Virus record (IMG/VR): IMGVR_UViG_3300036790_000100
Span: 1 to 51,218 of that record
DNA length: 51,218 nucleotides
Reading direction: 5' to 3' (one strand)
Source of the DNA: a virus
Shown here: positions 32,715 through 40,042 of the stretch, in pieces
Layout of the letters: each line of letters starts with the position of its first letter
Position numbering within the stretch: position 1 is the first letter of the stretch
Notes under the pieces: generated by a model
The model's input: the letters and a program-made list of their open reading frames with translations, nothing else
The model's database searches: none
Told to the model about the DNA's origin: nothing
Position numbers and translations under genes: made by a program

Positions 32715-32967
32715 TCAGCTCCACCAGCTGCTTCGAGAGCCAGCGGAACTGGCCGGTTTTCAACAAGAACAATTCCCACGACGCCGCCGGCATTGACCTG
32801 GCTTCGCGTCCCTGCTCCCAATTGGCCCAATTCCGCGGCGAGGTGTAGATCACCGCCGCGGCCTCCTCCTGCGTCAACCCCGCCTTCTCACGCGCATCGC
32901 GCACCTCCTCGCACTTCGGCTCACGCCCGGCGATCGGGTTATTCTTGCTGCGGTTGCTGTGTGCCAC
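32683..32967 (-). CDS. XRE-type HTH regulator
   Basis: A 94-aa protein from GTG 32967, the last gene of the leftward operon. It has a clear helix-turn-helix, VRDAREKAGLTQEEAAAVIY followed by TSPRNWANWEQG, then WELFLLKTGQ. This pattern is typical of small XRE regulators in proteobacteria and phages. It is convergent with the papain-like gene and overlaps its 3' end by 32 bases. It probably represses or modulates early transcription. Its distance from the early promoters at 47.6 kb is striking. Confidence 0.8.
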   Translation of the reverse strand: MAHSNRSKNNPIAGREPKCEEVRDAREKAGLTQEEAAAVIYTSPRNWANWEQGREARSMPAASWELFLLKTGQFRWLSKQLVELTSGATVAFRS

Positions 32968-33246
32968 TCAACTCTCCCCTTCGGCCTGTTTGGTATCGCC
33001 CTGGTGGTCAGCGCACCACTGGCGTATGTCTCTCGCCCGCTGCAGATACTGCGCCGGCGTCGCTCCGTTCTCCATGCCCATGATCTCACCGAGCTCGGTC
33101 ATGAATTCGCGCACGGCCTCGAGGTGCGATCGCTGCTCGGCCGGCGCCGGGAATGTTTTGCCCCCCGCCTGCGCGCGCGCCACACAAGACCCGAAGGCCT
33201 CGCAGCGCTTGTGATCGCTGCACTTGGACCAGAAGCAACTGATCAC
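32968..33246 (-). CDS. small Cys-rich N-terminus protein
   Basis: A 92-aa protein from GTG 33246, overlapping the previous stop (GTGA) and ending just before the XRE start. Its first 21 residues hold four Cys (CFWSKCSDHKRCEAFGSC), a likely metal-binding knuckle. The rest is helical (HLEAVREFMTELGEIMG, QYLQRARDIRQWCADH). Not recognised. It may bind zinc and nucleic acid or protein. Confidence 0.6.
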   Translation of the reverse strand: MISCFWSKCSDHKRCEAFGSCVARAQAGGKTFPAPAEQRSHLEAVREFMTELGEIMGMENGATPAQYLQRARDIRQWCADHQGDTKQAEGES

Positions 33247-33494
33247 CGCCCCCCCGCTTTGCGCAACGCCTCACGAGCTCGGCCGACCGCCGGATGATCC
33301 CCTTCGGGATACTCGCCGTGCTCGGCGATCGGGATCAGCTCCTCGAGCGCTTCGACCAGGACGGTGTTCACCTCACGCAGCTGGTCGCGCTCATCCTGGA
33401 GGTGGGTGATCAGATTGACCGCGGTGGCCTGGACCTTCTCGATCTTCTCGAGCAGCTCGGCGACCGGCACCGGCACGGGTTCAACGGTTGCCAT
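33243..33494 (-). CDS. small coiled-coil protein
   Basis: An 83-aa protein from ATG 33494 with GGGGAA eight bases upstream; an in-frame TTG two codons earlier is less likely. After a VEPVPVPV start it is one long acidic coiled coil (LLEKIEKVQATAVNLITHL, DERDQLREVNTVLVEALEEL). Not recognised; a dimerising accessory protein is plausible. Confidence 0.6.
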   Translation of the reverse strand: MATVEPVPVPVAELLEKIEKVQATAVNLITHLQDERDQLREVNTVLVEALEELIPIAEHGEYPEGDHPAVGRAREALRKAGGR

Positions 33495-33496
33495 GA

Positions 33497-33842
33497 TCAA
33501 TTCCCCAACGTCCGGCGGAAGGCCTCGAGCTCGTTATGGATCAGCTCCATGCGGCGCAGATCCTGAACGGTGGGTTCCCTATCCGCATCCATGATGCCGA
33601 TCATGCTGGCGTACAGGTGCTGGGCGCCGAGCATGTAGGCCTTCCTCATTTCGCGCACCTGAGTCTTGTCCGCCTTGGCCAGGCCAGACACCGCGACGAA
33701 GGATGGTGCCGATCTTCGCGCCCACGCTGCTGGTGAAATGCTTGGCAGCCAGGACCGCTTCCTCGGCCGAGACGAACTCGCGCACGCGCTCATAGCTCTC
33801 GTCGGGGAAGAACTGGTAGACGCTGAACTCGCCGGCGCTCAT
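33497..33842 (-). pseudogene. small conserved phage gene with apparent frameshift
   Basis: ATG 33842 opens a frame with the recognisable start of a common small phage protein (MSAGEFSVYQFFPDESYERV, then FVSAEEAVLAAKHFTSSVGA). After AKIGT, near 33707, coding quality moves to another frame: SFVAVSGLAKADKTQVREMR, then KAYMLGAQHLYASMIGIMDA, ending at 33497. Joining the two gives a sensible protein of about 115 aa. The first frame alone turns into Gly/Arg/His-rich shadow sequence and ends at 33579. A one-base change, an assembly error or programmed frameshifting could explain it. Confidence 0.5.
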
Positions 33843-34141
33843 CGCAACCACACGCATTCGGTGACTTCGCTCTCGCCGGCGCTGTAGTGCCGAGCACTCA
33901 TCGATGCCAAGAAGGTGCCAGGCGGTAACACACGGCGCGTGCCGTCGGCCATGACCGCAGGCAGCGGCACCAGAGTCTTGCCGATCGACCAGACCCACTC
34001 CTCCCGCGCGGCATCGCAGTAGTCGATATCATCTTTGAACAGGCGATCGAGGACGTAATCTCCGACCGATGTTCTTTCGCAGCCGGCGATATCGATCGCG
34101 TTGCCGTCCTGCAGCTTTCGCTCCATGGCTTTGTTGTTCAC
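33839..34141 (-). CDS. small unknown early protein
   Basis: A 100-aa protein from GTG 34141, coupled by GTGA to the gene before and by ATGA to the gene after. Mixed alpha/beta composition with REEWVWSIGKTLVPLPAVMA, then PPGTFLASMSARHYS. It resembles small adaptor proteins but no family is recognised. Start and stop overlaps on both sides make it a firm gene call. Confidence 0.6.
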   Translation of the reverse strand: MNNKAMERKLQDGNAIDIAGCERTSVGDYVLDRLFKDDIDYCDAAREEWVWSIGKTLVPLPAVMADGTRRVLPPGTFLASMSARHYSAGESEVTECVWLR

Positions 34142-34461
34142 TTCTGATCTGCCTTCGATATTGCCGCGCGCAGCTCCTCGAACTCGTACCAGGCAAACAC
34201 GCGATCGGTTTCCTCACCGTCGGCCCACTGTGACTCGGTGCCCGTGTCCTCGAGGAGCTTCACCAGGTTGCGTGCCGCCGTCAGCAGCTGCTCGTGGCAG
34301 TTGAACCGATCGACCATGAGCTGGCCCCAAAGGTCACGGCCGATGCCAATGTAGGCGATCGTGCGCTTCCCATGCTTGATCGCGATCCTGGTCTCGGTCT
34401 TATCGTCCAGCACCAACTGAGCGCCGGCGTTGCTCTTGGCGAATTGCTGGATGACGCTCAC
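34138..34461 (-). CDS. small unknown early protein
   Basis: A 107-aa protein. I chose GTG 34461, which overlaps the previous stop (GTGA), over GTG 34473. An N-terminal alpha/beta part has TRIAIKHGKRTIAYIGIGRD, and a helical, acidic C-terminus follows (EETDRVFAWYEFEELRAAIS). No recognised family; probably cytoplasmic. Confidence 0.6.
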   Translation of the reverse strand: MSVIQQFAKSNAGAQLVLDDKTETRIAIKHGKRTIAYIGIGRDLWGQLMVDRFNCHEQLLTAARNLVKLLEDTGTESQWADGEETDRVFAWYEFEELRAAISKADQK

Positions 34462-34871
34462 TGCGGCGCCCACTGCGGCCTAGTCAGCACGCGGATGCAA
34501 ACTCCCAGCCGATGCTCTGAGTACTCGCCGAGCTGAGCTTCGTTCATGGACTTGAGCAGCGCCTGGTCATCAGCAGCACAGTCGTCGCTCATCCACCCGC
34601 GCAACCAGGTCGGCCGCTGGTCGCCGGTCAGCATGTGCTCCTGGCTGCCGCCCTCGGTGTTCTCGACGTATAGGAAGATCGGCGCTTCCTTGAGCAGCTC
34701 GGTGCGTTCATTGACCGAGCGCACGATCAGCTGTGCGACCTCCTGGCCGTCACCGTGACCGGCATAGATCAGCGCGATCGCACGGCCGTGGCCATCGTGT
34801 ATCGCGACGCCTGTGGTCTTGAACCCATCGACAGTGCGCGGCCGCACAATGCCGTCAGTCTCGAATTTCAT
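34458..34871 (-). CDS. unknown early protein
   Basis: A 137-aa protein from ATG 34871 (ATGA overlap). Beta strands at the start (GVAIHDGHGRAIALIYAGHG) are followed by helices and an acidic centre (WMSDDCAADDQALLKSMNEA). No known motif. Codon usage is like its neighbours. It could be a host-takeover protein, but that is only an inference from its operon. Confidence 0.6.
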   Translation of the reverse strand: MKFETDGIVRPRTVDGFKTTGVAIHDGHGRAIALIYAGHGDGQEVAQLIVRSVNERTELLKEAPIFLYVENTEGGSQEHMLTGDQRPTWLRGWMSDDCAADDQALLKSMNEAQLGEYSEHRLGVCIRVLTRPQWAPQ

Positions 34872-35266
34872 ACCAGCGTCCCCTGCTCGATCCGTTCATA
34901 GATCGCGTCGATGACCGCGCCGAACTGCTCACCCTCGGCGACGTGGTAGTCGCTGATGATGTCCTCCCCATTGCCCTCGACCAGCATCACGCCCCGCGTG
35001 CCCCAAGTCAGCTTGCCTTGGTGCGTGAAGTGCAGCGTCGGTGCGTGCATGTCGTAGTCGGCAAAGACTGAGAACACGTCCTCATCGGTGAGCGGCCGCT
35101 CGATCTGGTCCGGAGGATCGGTTGCCGACACCTCGACCAATGTCTGCTCCCGATCGGCAATGCCGACCACGTAATCCTCACCAGTCCACACCGCTGCCGG
35201 TTGGTACCCGGCAGCGCGCATGTCCTTCATGAGAGTTTTGAGAATCAAGGCCTCGACCATCTTCAT
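34868..35266 (-). CDS. unknown early protein
   Basis: A 132-aa acidic protein from ATG 35266. It starts with an amphipathic helix (VEALILKTLMKDMRAAGYQP) and then has beta-rich segments (EDVFSVFADYDMHAPTLHF, RGVMLVEGNGEDIISDYHV). The pattern YDMH...DYHV...AIDAIYERI looks like a small alpha/beta fold that I cannot name. ATGA overlaps at both ends. Confidence 0.6.
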   Translation of the reverse strand: MKMVEALILKTLMKDMRAAGYQPAAVWTGEDYVVGIADREQTLVEVSATDPPDQIERPLTDEDVFSVFADYDMHAPTLHFTHQGKLTWGTRGVMLVEGNGEDIISDYHVAEGEQFGAVIDAIYERIEQGTLV

Positions 35267-35457
35267 ACGATACCCTCCGCTTTCCGCAGCGCCTCACGCG
35301 CGCGCCGCACGTTGCCTTCCGCTACCTGCAGATCTCGACAGCATTCGTGGCCGTCGCCAGAGCACTCCTGGTTCCAGTGGACACAACGCTCCTCGGCAAC
35401 GGCCCTGGCGCGCTTCGCGTCCTGCAGCTTGAACAGCAATGACTGCCTAGCACTCAT
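35263..35457 (-). CDS. small Arg/Cys-containing helical protein
   Basis: A 64-aa protein from ATG 35457, overlapping its upstream neighbour's stop (ATGA). It is almost all helix (LLFKLQDAKRARAVAEERCV, NVRRAREALRKAE) and holds four Cys (VHWNQECSGDGHECCRDLQV) that could bind a metal. A larger frame covering the same bases upstream is a shadow of the 146-aa gene. Confidence 0.6.
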   Translation of the reverse strand: MSARQSLLFKLQDAKRARAVAEERCVHWNQECSGDGHECCRDLQVAEGNVRRAREALRKAEGIV

Positions 35458-35894
35458 ACGACACCCGCCACGCTCACCGCTTCCCGAATCAGCATCAGGG
35501 ACAGGTGCGGTCGCTGATCGGCGATCAGATCGACCACGTTGCCGCGATCGATCGTCACGCCGGCCGCCCGTGCATTGGCCACGAGCTCGATCACATCGGT
35601 GCTGAGCTTCCTGATTAGGACCTCCTGCATCTGGGCCAGTCGATCGGCGCGGAACCTGTCGTACGACTCCTGCGTGACCAAGCGCGGATTGCAGTGCCCG
35701 AAGTACTCCCGGCCGATCGTGTGGTCGTGGACTCCGGTCATCTGGCGGCCGCTGCCACCCTGAATCTCCTGCAGGATGTGAACGCCCTTGACGGTGCTGA
35801 TGATCCGGAAGAAGCCAGGCTGGTTGCACTGGTCGCCGGAGTAGTGGACATGGCTGCCGATCTCCAGGACCGGCTGTTGAGGCTGCCTGTTCAT
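35454..35894 (-). CDS. unknown early protein with SH3-like N-terminus
   Basis: A 146-aa protein from ATG 35894 (ATGA overlap), preferred over GTG 35906. Residues ~10-60 look like a small beta barrel (EIGSHVHYSGDQCNQPGFFR, IISTVKGVHILQEIQGG) and the rest is helical (MQEVLIRKLSTDVIELVANA). The barrel pattern is common among small phage proteins that adjust host enzymes. No named family. Confidence 0.6.
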   Translation of the reverse strand: MNRQPQQPVLEIGSHVHYSGDQCNQPGFFRIISTVKGVHILQEIQGGSGRQMTGVHDHTIGREYFGHCNPRLVTQESYDRFRADRLAQMQEVLIRKLSTDVIELVANARAAGVTIDRGNVVDLIADQRPHLSLMLIREAVSVAGVV

Positions 35895-36148
35895 GACCGC
35901 TCCCACTCGGCCCGCGCGATCTCGGCCTGGTGGCTCACCACCGCCCGGTCCATGATCGCATCGAACTGAGCCTTCGGATCCGGCACGTACTCCACCTGGA
36001 AGCCCAGCGCGCCGATCTGCACCAGCTGCTCCCTCGAGAGAGTCTTGACACCGATCAGCTTGGCGAAGCGCTGCGCCTGGTCACAGGCCGGATAGTTCTT
36101 GGACACCCCGTACACGTTGCGGCTGTACACCTTGATCTGGGTGATCAT
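35891..36148 (-). CDS. small unknown early protein
   Basis: An 85-aa protein from ATG 36148, ATGA-coupled on both sides. It begins with a beta strand (MITQIKVYSRNVYGVSKNY) followed by helices (QAQRFAKLIGVKTLSREQLV) and an acidic, Arg-containing end. Not recognised. Confidence 0.6.
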   Translation of the reverse strand: MITQIKVYSRNVYGVSKNYPACDQAQRFAKLIGVKTLSREQLVQIGALGFQVEYVPDPKAQFDAIMDRAVVSHQAEIARAEWERS

Positions 36149-36411
36149 CGTGAGAGCACATCGTTGGCGAGCCAGTCTTCGTACCGGATCACACCGGGGC
36201 CGTCGTACATGGGGCCGGCGAGCTGCTCGAACTTCGGCTGGCCGATCAGTTCAGCTCGCAGCTGGATCCTGTCGCCGGGCCGCTGCTCGATCACGCCGAC
36301 CTGTTTGAAGCCTCGGACTTCCATCACCGAGGCCAGGTTCTCGATCGCGAACTGAGAAGCCACCAGCTTCTTGTCCGCCATCTGAACCAGGTTGACCTTC
36401 TGGACACTCAT
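36145..36411 (-). CDS. small unknown early protein
   Basis: An 88-aa protein from ATG 36411, with alternating strand and helix segments (KKLVASQFAIENLASVMEV, RGFKQVGVIEQRPGDRIQL). The last third (MYDGPGVIRYEDWLANDVL) is acidic. About 55 bases without a gene lie upstream, holding nothing I can recognise. Confidence 0.6.
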   Translation of the reverse strand: MSVQKVNLVQMADKKLVASQFAIENLASVMEVRGFKQVGVIEQRPGDRIQLRAELIGQPKFEQLAGPMYDGPGVIRYEDWLANDVLSR

Positions 36412-36466
36412 CGCTCATCCCTCCACCCCTGTTTGATCGGCCGAGGTGCGCCCTGCGAAATGAATA

Positions 36467-36727
36467 CTACGCCCGTGGCGCAGTTACTGCAAGCTCCAGC
36501 AACTCGGCGTTGAGCTGCTCCAGTAGAGCCTCCAGGGCAAACGGATGCTGCCAGGCCGGCGCGTGAATCAACGGCTGGCTGTCCTGATCGTACTCAACCA
36601 GGCACCAACTGCCTGGAATCGTCCAGGGGTAGAACTCCAGTGCGGTGCGGAACGGACCCAGCACGTACACCTCCGCGGGCGTGGCGTCCTCGAGATTGAA
36701 CCAGCGCTTCTTGCCCGGATAGATCAT
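36467..36727 (-). CDS. small unknown early protein
   Basis: An 86-aa protein from ATG 36727, overlapping the zinc-finger-like gene's stop (ATGA); the longer open frame upstream is a shadow. Aromatic-rich (MIYPGKKRWFNLEDATPAEV, FYPWTIPGSWCLVEYDQD) with a helical Leu/Glu-rich end. No family recognised. Confidence 0.6.
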   Translation of the reverse strand: MIYPGKKRWFNLEDATPAEVYVLGPFRTALEFYPWTIPGSWCLVEYDQDSQPLIHAPAWQHPFALEALLEQLNAELLELAVTAPRA

Positions 36728-37005
36728 GGGCTCTTGGGCTTGTTCGCTGGGTGCGCTTCCCACATTTTCGCGTGCTTCGGGCATAGGTCCTTATCGGGCT
36801 TCGGCGAGGTGGTGCAGCTCTCGCAGATCGGCTGATCACAGGTGGTGGTCGGGCCGACCTTCCAGTCGCACATCCTAGTGGCGAGCTTGCCGCAGTGACA
36901 GCGCGACTCGACCGGGAAGCTCCCCGTGAGGATTGCGGTACCGCCGCCGGGGAGCTTCACGCGGATGCAGCCTCTCTTACGCTTAGTGCGTGCCTTCGAC
37001 GCCAC
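36724..37005 (-). CDS. zinc-finger-like basic protein
   Basis: A 93-aa protein from GTG 37005. A basic start (KARTKRKRGCIRVKLPGG) precedes a Cys/His cluster: RCHCGKLATRMC, then TTTCDQPICESCTTS and LCPKHAKMW. Seven Cys and a His in CxC, CxxxxC and CxxC spacing suggest two bound zinc ions. It probably binds DNA, RNA or a host protein. Its start overlaps the previous gene by 23 bases. Confidence 0.65.
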   Translation of the reverse strand: MASKARTKRKRGCIRVKLPGGGTAILTGSFPVESRCHCGKLATRMCDWKVGPTTTCDQPICESCTTSPKPDKDLCPKHAKMWEAHPANKPKSP

Positions 37006-37381
37006 GGTTCTGGCGCTCCTTCGTCCTGGCGTGCAGCGCGTACTGCGCGTTCTTAAGGTTCACCAGCGCCTCGCCGTTATAGGTGCTGGCGAACTTGCCA
37101 GCCTGGAAGGCCTCGAGCCGATCAATCAGGATCGCAAGCAGCGCCTCGTGCGTGATCCCGTTGACTCCCACCTCGCCGATCGGTCCGTTCTGGAACAGGA
37201 TGGTGGAATGCTGCGCGGGTTGACCATGGCGCTTTGTCCACGGATCGCTCGGATTGCTTTGACTGTTGAAGCCGGTGACCTCGTACAGGTGATTTGCGCC
37301 ACCCGAACCTGGTTCATCCAGCACCGTGACGTGGAGCTGCTCATTGGCGAAGTTCACTACGTGGGAAAAAATCTCTCGCAT
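36983..37381 (-). CDS. conserved phage protein (ILFQNGPI family)
   Basis: A 132-aa protein from ATG 37381. It has a motif I recall from many phages of proteobacteria: HSTILFQNGPIGEVGVNGIT, then HEALLAILIDRLEAFQAGKF, and an Arg-rich tail HARTKERQNRGVEGT. These proteins are usually next to early genes and lack a known function. N-terminal segment LYEVTGFNSQSNPSDPWTKR is polar. The family call is from motif memory, not a search. Confidence 0.65.
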   Translation of the reverse strand: MREIFSHVVNFANEQLHVTVLDEPGSGGANHLYEVTGFNSQSNPSDPWTKRHGQPAQHSTILFQNGPIGEVGVNGITHEALLAILIDRLEAFQAGKFASTYNGEALVNLKNAQYALHARTKERQNRGVEGTH

Positions 37382-37392
37382 TGTGGGATCTC

Positions 37393-38004
37393 CTACTTGG
37401 TTGCTCGGTCAAGCCCGTCGTCGCGGGCCACGTTGATCCTGGCCATGGCTGCATCGCCGCCACCACGATCGGGATGATGCTCGGTCGCGAGCTTGCGGTA
37501 GGCCTCCTGGATCTCCCCGCGGCTGGCGTCCTGCTTGACGCCTAGCACCTGCCACCACTGCTCGACGCTCGGCAGCGCCGTAAAGCCGGTGAAGGCGCGG
37601 TCCAGGATCTCGGCGCCGCCGTGCCGCTCGATCGCACGCAGGGCCTCCAGCGTCGCGGCGATCGCCGCCAGGTTGTCGGCCACCGAGTGATAGGCGTCGA
37701 TCGCCATCGAGCGCCGCTGGCCTTTCTTCGTGAGCCAGTAGACGGCGACGCCCGGATCCATCACCGACTCATCCTTCGGCAGACCGTCCATCCGCAGCTT
37801 CAGGTTGGTACTGATCACGATGTCATGGCGCTCGACACCGAGCTTGCCGAGCTCCTCGAGGACGCGCATCGCGCTATCGCCAGGGTTCAGACGTTTGAAC
37901 CCGCTGGACGTCTTTTTGCCGAAGGAGCCTGACTTGCGGCCGTAGCTCATGCGCTTCCAGCCGGCGGGCCACGCCAGGGGAAATGCGTTGATCTGGTCGG
38001 CCAT
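37393..38004 (-). CDS. phage protein with C-terminal J domain
   Basis: A 203-aa protein. Residues ~148-185 are a J domain: QWWQVLGVKQDASRGEIQEA, YRKLATEHHPDRGG, with the essential HPD (177-179) intact, so it can stimulate a DnaK ATPase. The first ~145 residues (SSGFKRLNPGDSAMRVLEEL, DIVISTNLKLRMDGLP, GVAVYWLTKKGQRRSMAIDA) are a separate alpha/beta domain of unknown role. No phage DnaK is present, so it must recruit the host chaperone, perhaps for replication complex remodelling or head assembly. Confidence 0.8.
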   Translation of the reverse strand: MADQINAFPLAWPAGWKRMSYGRKSGSFGKKTSSGFKRLNPGDSAMRVLEELGKLGVERHDIVISTNLKLRMDGLPKDESVMDPGVAVYWLTKKGQRRSMAIDAYHSVADNLAAIAATLEALRAIERHGGAEILDRAFTGFTALPSVEQWWQVLGVKQDASRGEIQEAYRKLATEHHPDRGGGDAAMARINVARDDGLDRATK

Positions 38005-38351
38005 CAGATCTTCACCGTGCGCATGCGGCTCATCGAATCCTTGGCGGCCTGCACGAAGGCGTCGCGCTGCGCTTCGTTGTTGAAGTACACGACCACGGCC
38101 AGCTTGCCGGCGAGCTCCGGAGCTGCGGCGATCGCCTCGGCATCAGGACGGCTCAGGGCCTCACGGGCGCGCTCGCGTACCTCGTTTCCAAAAGTAGCCG
38201 CAGCCCAAGGTTGCCCCGATTTGGTCGGCAGGAATGGTTCCCGCGGCGGCGCGTTGTTCCGGGTTGCCATGATCAGCTGCGCGAACAGGATATCGAGCGC
38301 CTCTTGGTACTTATCGCAGGCCTCGAGCAGCTGCTTGGCCAGCTCCTTCAT
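38004..38351 (-). CDS. small unknown early protein
   Basis: A 115-aa protein from ATG 38351, sharing one base with the J-domain gene start (TGATG). The N-terminus is helical (KELAKQLLEACDKYQEALDI), a polar middle follows, and the end is alpha/beta (LAGKLAVVVYFNNEAQRDAF). Not recognised. Confidence 0.6.
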   Translation of the reverse strand: MKELAKQLLEACDKYQEALDILFAQLIMATRNNAPPREPFLPTKSGQPWAAATFGNEVRERAREALSRPDAEAIAAAPELAGKLAVVVYFNNEAQRDAFVQAAKDSMSRMRTVKI

Positions 38352-38632
38352 GACTGCGCCGCGTCCGAGATCTCCTCACGGGCGATCTCGCGCACCAGGT
38401 CCTCAAGGGTCGGCGGCTCCGGCAGCTCGATATGCTGCTGCTTGTGTTGCTGCGGCGGCAGCAGGTGCGCGGCCTCGACACATTTGCGGCACCACTGTTG
38501 CTCGTGTTTCTGCGAGCTGCCGTGGTGGTGATTGCGATAATTCTGGATGGTGACCCCCACCTTCCAAAATTGGTCGCTGTCCATTTCGACCTCGCCGCAC
38601 TTGTCGCACACGTAAGTGATCGTGACCGTCAT
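38348..38632 (-). CDS. small zinc-ribbon-like protein
   Basis: A 94-aa protein. VCDKCGEVEM and a later QQWCRKCVEAAHLL give two CxxC pairs about 40 residues apart, a zinc ribbon, with a His-rich loop between (NYRNHHHGSSQKHE). The acidic C-terminal helix (PPTLEDLVREIAREEISD) may bind a partner. ATG 38632. Role unknown. Confidence 0.65.
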   Translation of the reverse strand: MTVTITYVCDKCGEVEMDSDQFWKVGVTIQNYRNHHHGSSQKHEQQWCRKCVEAAHLLPPQQHKQQHIELPEPPTLEDLVREIAREEISDAAQS

Positions 38633-38644
38633 CGACTCGACTCC

Positions 38645-39130
38645 TTAGCTGGCATGGCGTAGCTTCCCCCTGGCCTCATCCTTCTGCCGATCGGCGGCCG
38701 CCAGCTGTCCGCTCTGGCAGATCTCCACGGCCCGCTTGCACATCGGCACATCGAACATCCCGATATGGCATTGATCAACTGGGATCCCCAAGAGCTGAGC
38801 CAGCTGCTTATAGCGGCCTCCACGCGCCATCCATACTTTGTACTTGGGGTCATCGAGCACGCGAAGCTCATAGCGCCGGCGCCAGATCGGATCAAAGACG
38901 TGGTGAACGGCTCGTTTCCACTTGCGCAGCTCCGCATTCGCCAGGCGGCCGAGCGGACGATTCGTACCGGGATGACAACCCACGTAAGCGTTGCACACGT
39001 TGCAGCACCACACGGGACCATAGTCGCGACCCTGGTAGATCTGCGCGCTCGAGGGTAGGTACACCGCGGTGGCAGTGCAGTAGGGGCATATCGGCGCCGT
39101 CACAGGGCCGGCCGCAGCCTGCCCCCTCAC
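38645..39130 (-). CDS. DUF3268-type zinc-finger protein
   Basis: A 161-aa protein. GTG 39130 overlaps the previous stop (GTGA) and has GGAGGA upstream. It shows the DUF3268 pattern: CPYCTATAVYL, then YGPVWCCNVCNAYVGCHPGT, then PLGRLANAELRKWKRAVHHV and FDPIWRR. The four conserved Cys are present. The C-terminal half (YKQLAQLLGIPVDQCHIGMF) is helical and is typical of the family's tail. Function of DUF3268 is not established; nucleic-acid binding is likely. Confidence 0.75.
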   Translation of the reverse strand: MRGQAAAGPVTAPICPYCTATAVYLPSSAQIYQGRDYGPVWCCNVCNAYVGCHPGTNRPLGRLANAELRKWKRAVHHVFDPIWRRRYELRVLDDPKYKVWMARGGRYKQLAQLLGIPVDQCHIGMFDVPMCKRAVEICQSGQLAAADRQKDEARGKLRHAS

Positions 39131-39363
39131 CACGGATTCCTCCGGTCCCACACGATCATCGCGCCGATGCCGGTGAACGCTGCGATCACCACCGCGAAGA
39201 TCCCGCCGGCGAGGATCGACCAGACCACCGCGAGCCACACGAACACGAAGAACGCGAACACCAGGCCGAGCAGCATGGTGAGCAACGTCGGCCACCAGCG
39301 GTGATACCAGGAGGTCACGTGCATCGGCCGCATCATGCGTGTCTGGTGCATCAGGTCAGCCAC
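39127..39363 (-). CDS. small two-span membrane protein
   Basis: A 78-aa protein starting at GTG 39363, or at the ATG four codons later. After a short basic stretch it has two long hydrophobic helices (LLTMLLGLVFAFFVFVWLAV and VWSILAGGIFAVVIAAFTGI) and a charged end WDRRNPW. It may be a superinfection-exclusion or envelope protein. It is not near the lysis genes, so a holin role is less likely. Confidence 0.6.
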   Translation of the reverse strand: MADLMHQTRMMRPMHVTSWYHRWWPTLLTMLLGLVFAFFVFVWLAVVWSILAGGIFAVVIAAFTGIGAMIVWDRRNPW

Positions 39364-39646
39364 CGGAACCGACCCCGCCGCGGTTGGCGAACGTGTCCAG
39401 CACTTTGATTGAGAGCGCCACGTACCCTGGCTGCAGGCCGGGTAGCCGATAGACGGCCGCGACGTGGGCGAACAGCGGCGGCTTGCCCTGAACATACTCA
39501 CCTCGCAGCGTGTCCCATGCCTGGAACTCGATCTGGTCGCCGGACTGGAAGCACCGATCGGTGTCGTCGCGGACCTGGAAGGTCATGCGGCCCGACTGCA
39601 CCTCGTCGTACCAATGGTTCCAGATCTTCAGTTTGATCGTTCGCAT
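39356..39646 (-). CDS. DUF3850 (ASCH-like) protein
   Basis: A 96-aa protein with the DUF3850/ASCH pattern: LKIWNHWYDEVQSGRMTFQV, RDDTDRCFQSGDQIEFQAWD, and YVALSIKVL at the end. The conserved K-x-W...G-x-K/R-x-x-E/Q-x-R and GDxxxxxxWD elements are visible. ASCH-type domains are thought to bind RNA or modified nucleotides. Full length for the family. Function in phage is unknown. Confidence 0.7.
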   Translation of the reverse strand: MRTIKLKIWNHWYDEVQSGRMTFQVRDDTDRCFQSGDQIEFQAWDTLRGEYVQGKPPLFAHVAAVYRLPGLQPGYVALSIKVLDTFANRGGVGSGG

Positions 39647-39649
39647 CGC

Positions 39650-40042
39650 TCATTCCCCCTTCCCGTAGTACTGGTCATACTCGGTGCGCGCCTTGGGCAT
39701 CAACTGCGAGAGCAGCTCGTCCCATTTGTGGGCGCCAGGATGCCGCTGGGCGTTGCTGGCGAGGCAGCGCTGCATCGCTTCCCAATCTCCGCTGTGCGTG
39801 AAGTACTCCTGCAGGACCTGGACCGCGACCATGTTGGCATCGGGCTCACGGCGCACGATCTTGCCGACTTCTTCCCAGCACCCGCGCAGCATGTTGAGGC
39901 CGGTGTCGGGCCGGTCCATGTGCTCCTTGATGATCTGGATCTGCACCCACGCGATCGCCATGGTCTCCAGGAGAGACTGCGGCATGCGGACAAAGACGAT
40001 GCGCACCTGGCGCCCCGCATGCTCCTCCCCGTCGGTGGCCAT
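39650..40042 (-). CDS. unknown early protein
   Basis: A 130-aa protein from ATG 40042, sharing one base with the ParB-like gene stop; the longer open frame upstream is a shadow. It is helical with Met/Gln/Trp-rich segments (MPQSLLETMAIAWVQIQIIK, ANMVAVQVLQEYFTHSGDWE). It is translationally coupled to the ParB-like gene, so it may act with it. No family recognised. Confidence 0.6.
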   Translation of the reverse strand: MATDGEEHAGRQVRIVFVRMPQSLLETMAIAWVQIQIIKEHMDRPDTGLNMLRGCWEEVGKIVRREPDANMVAVQVLQEYFTHSGDWEAMQRCLASNAQRHPGAHKWDELLSQLMPKARTEYDQYYGKGE

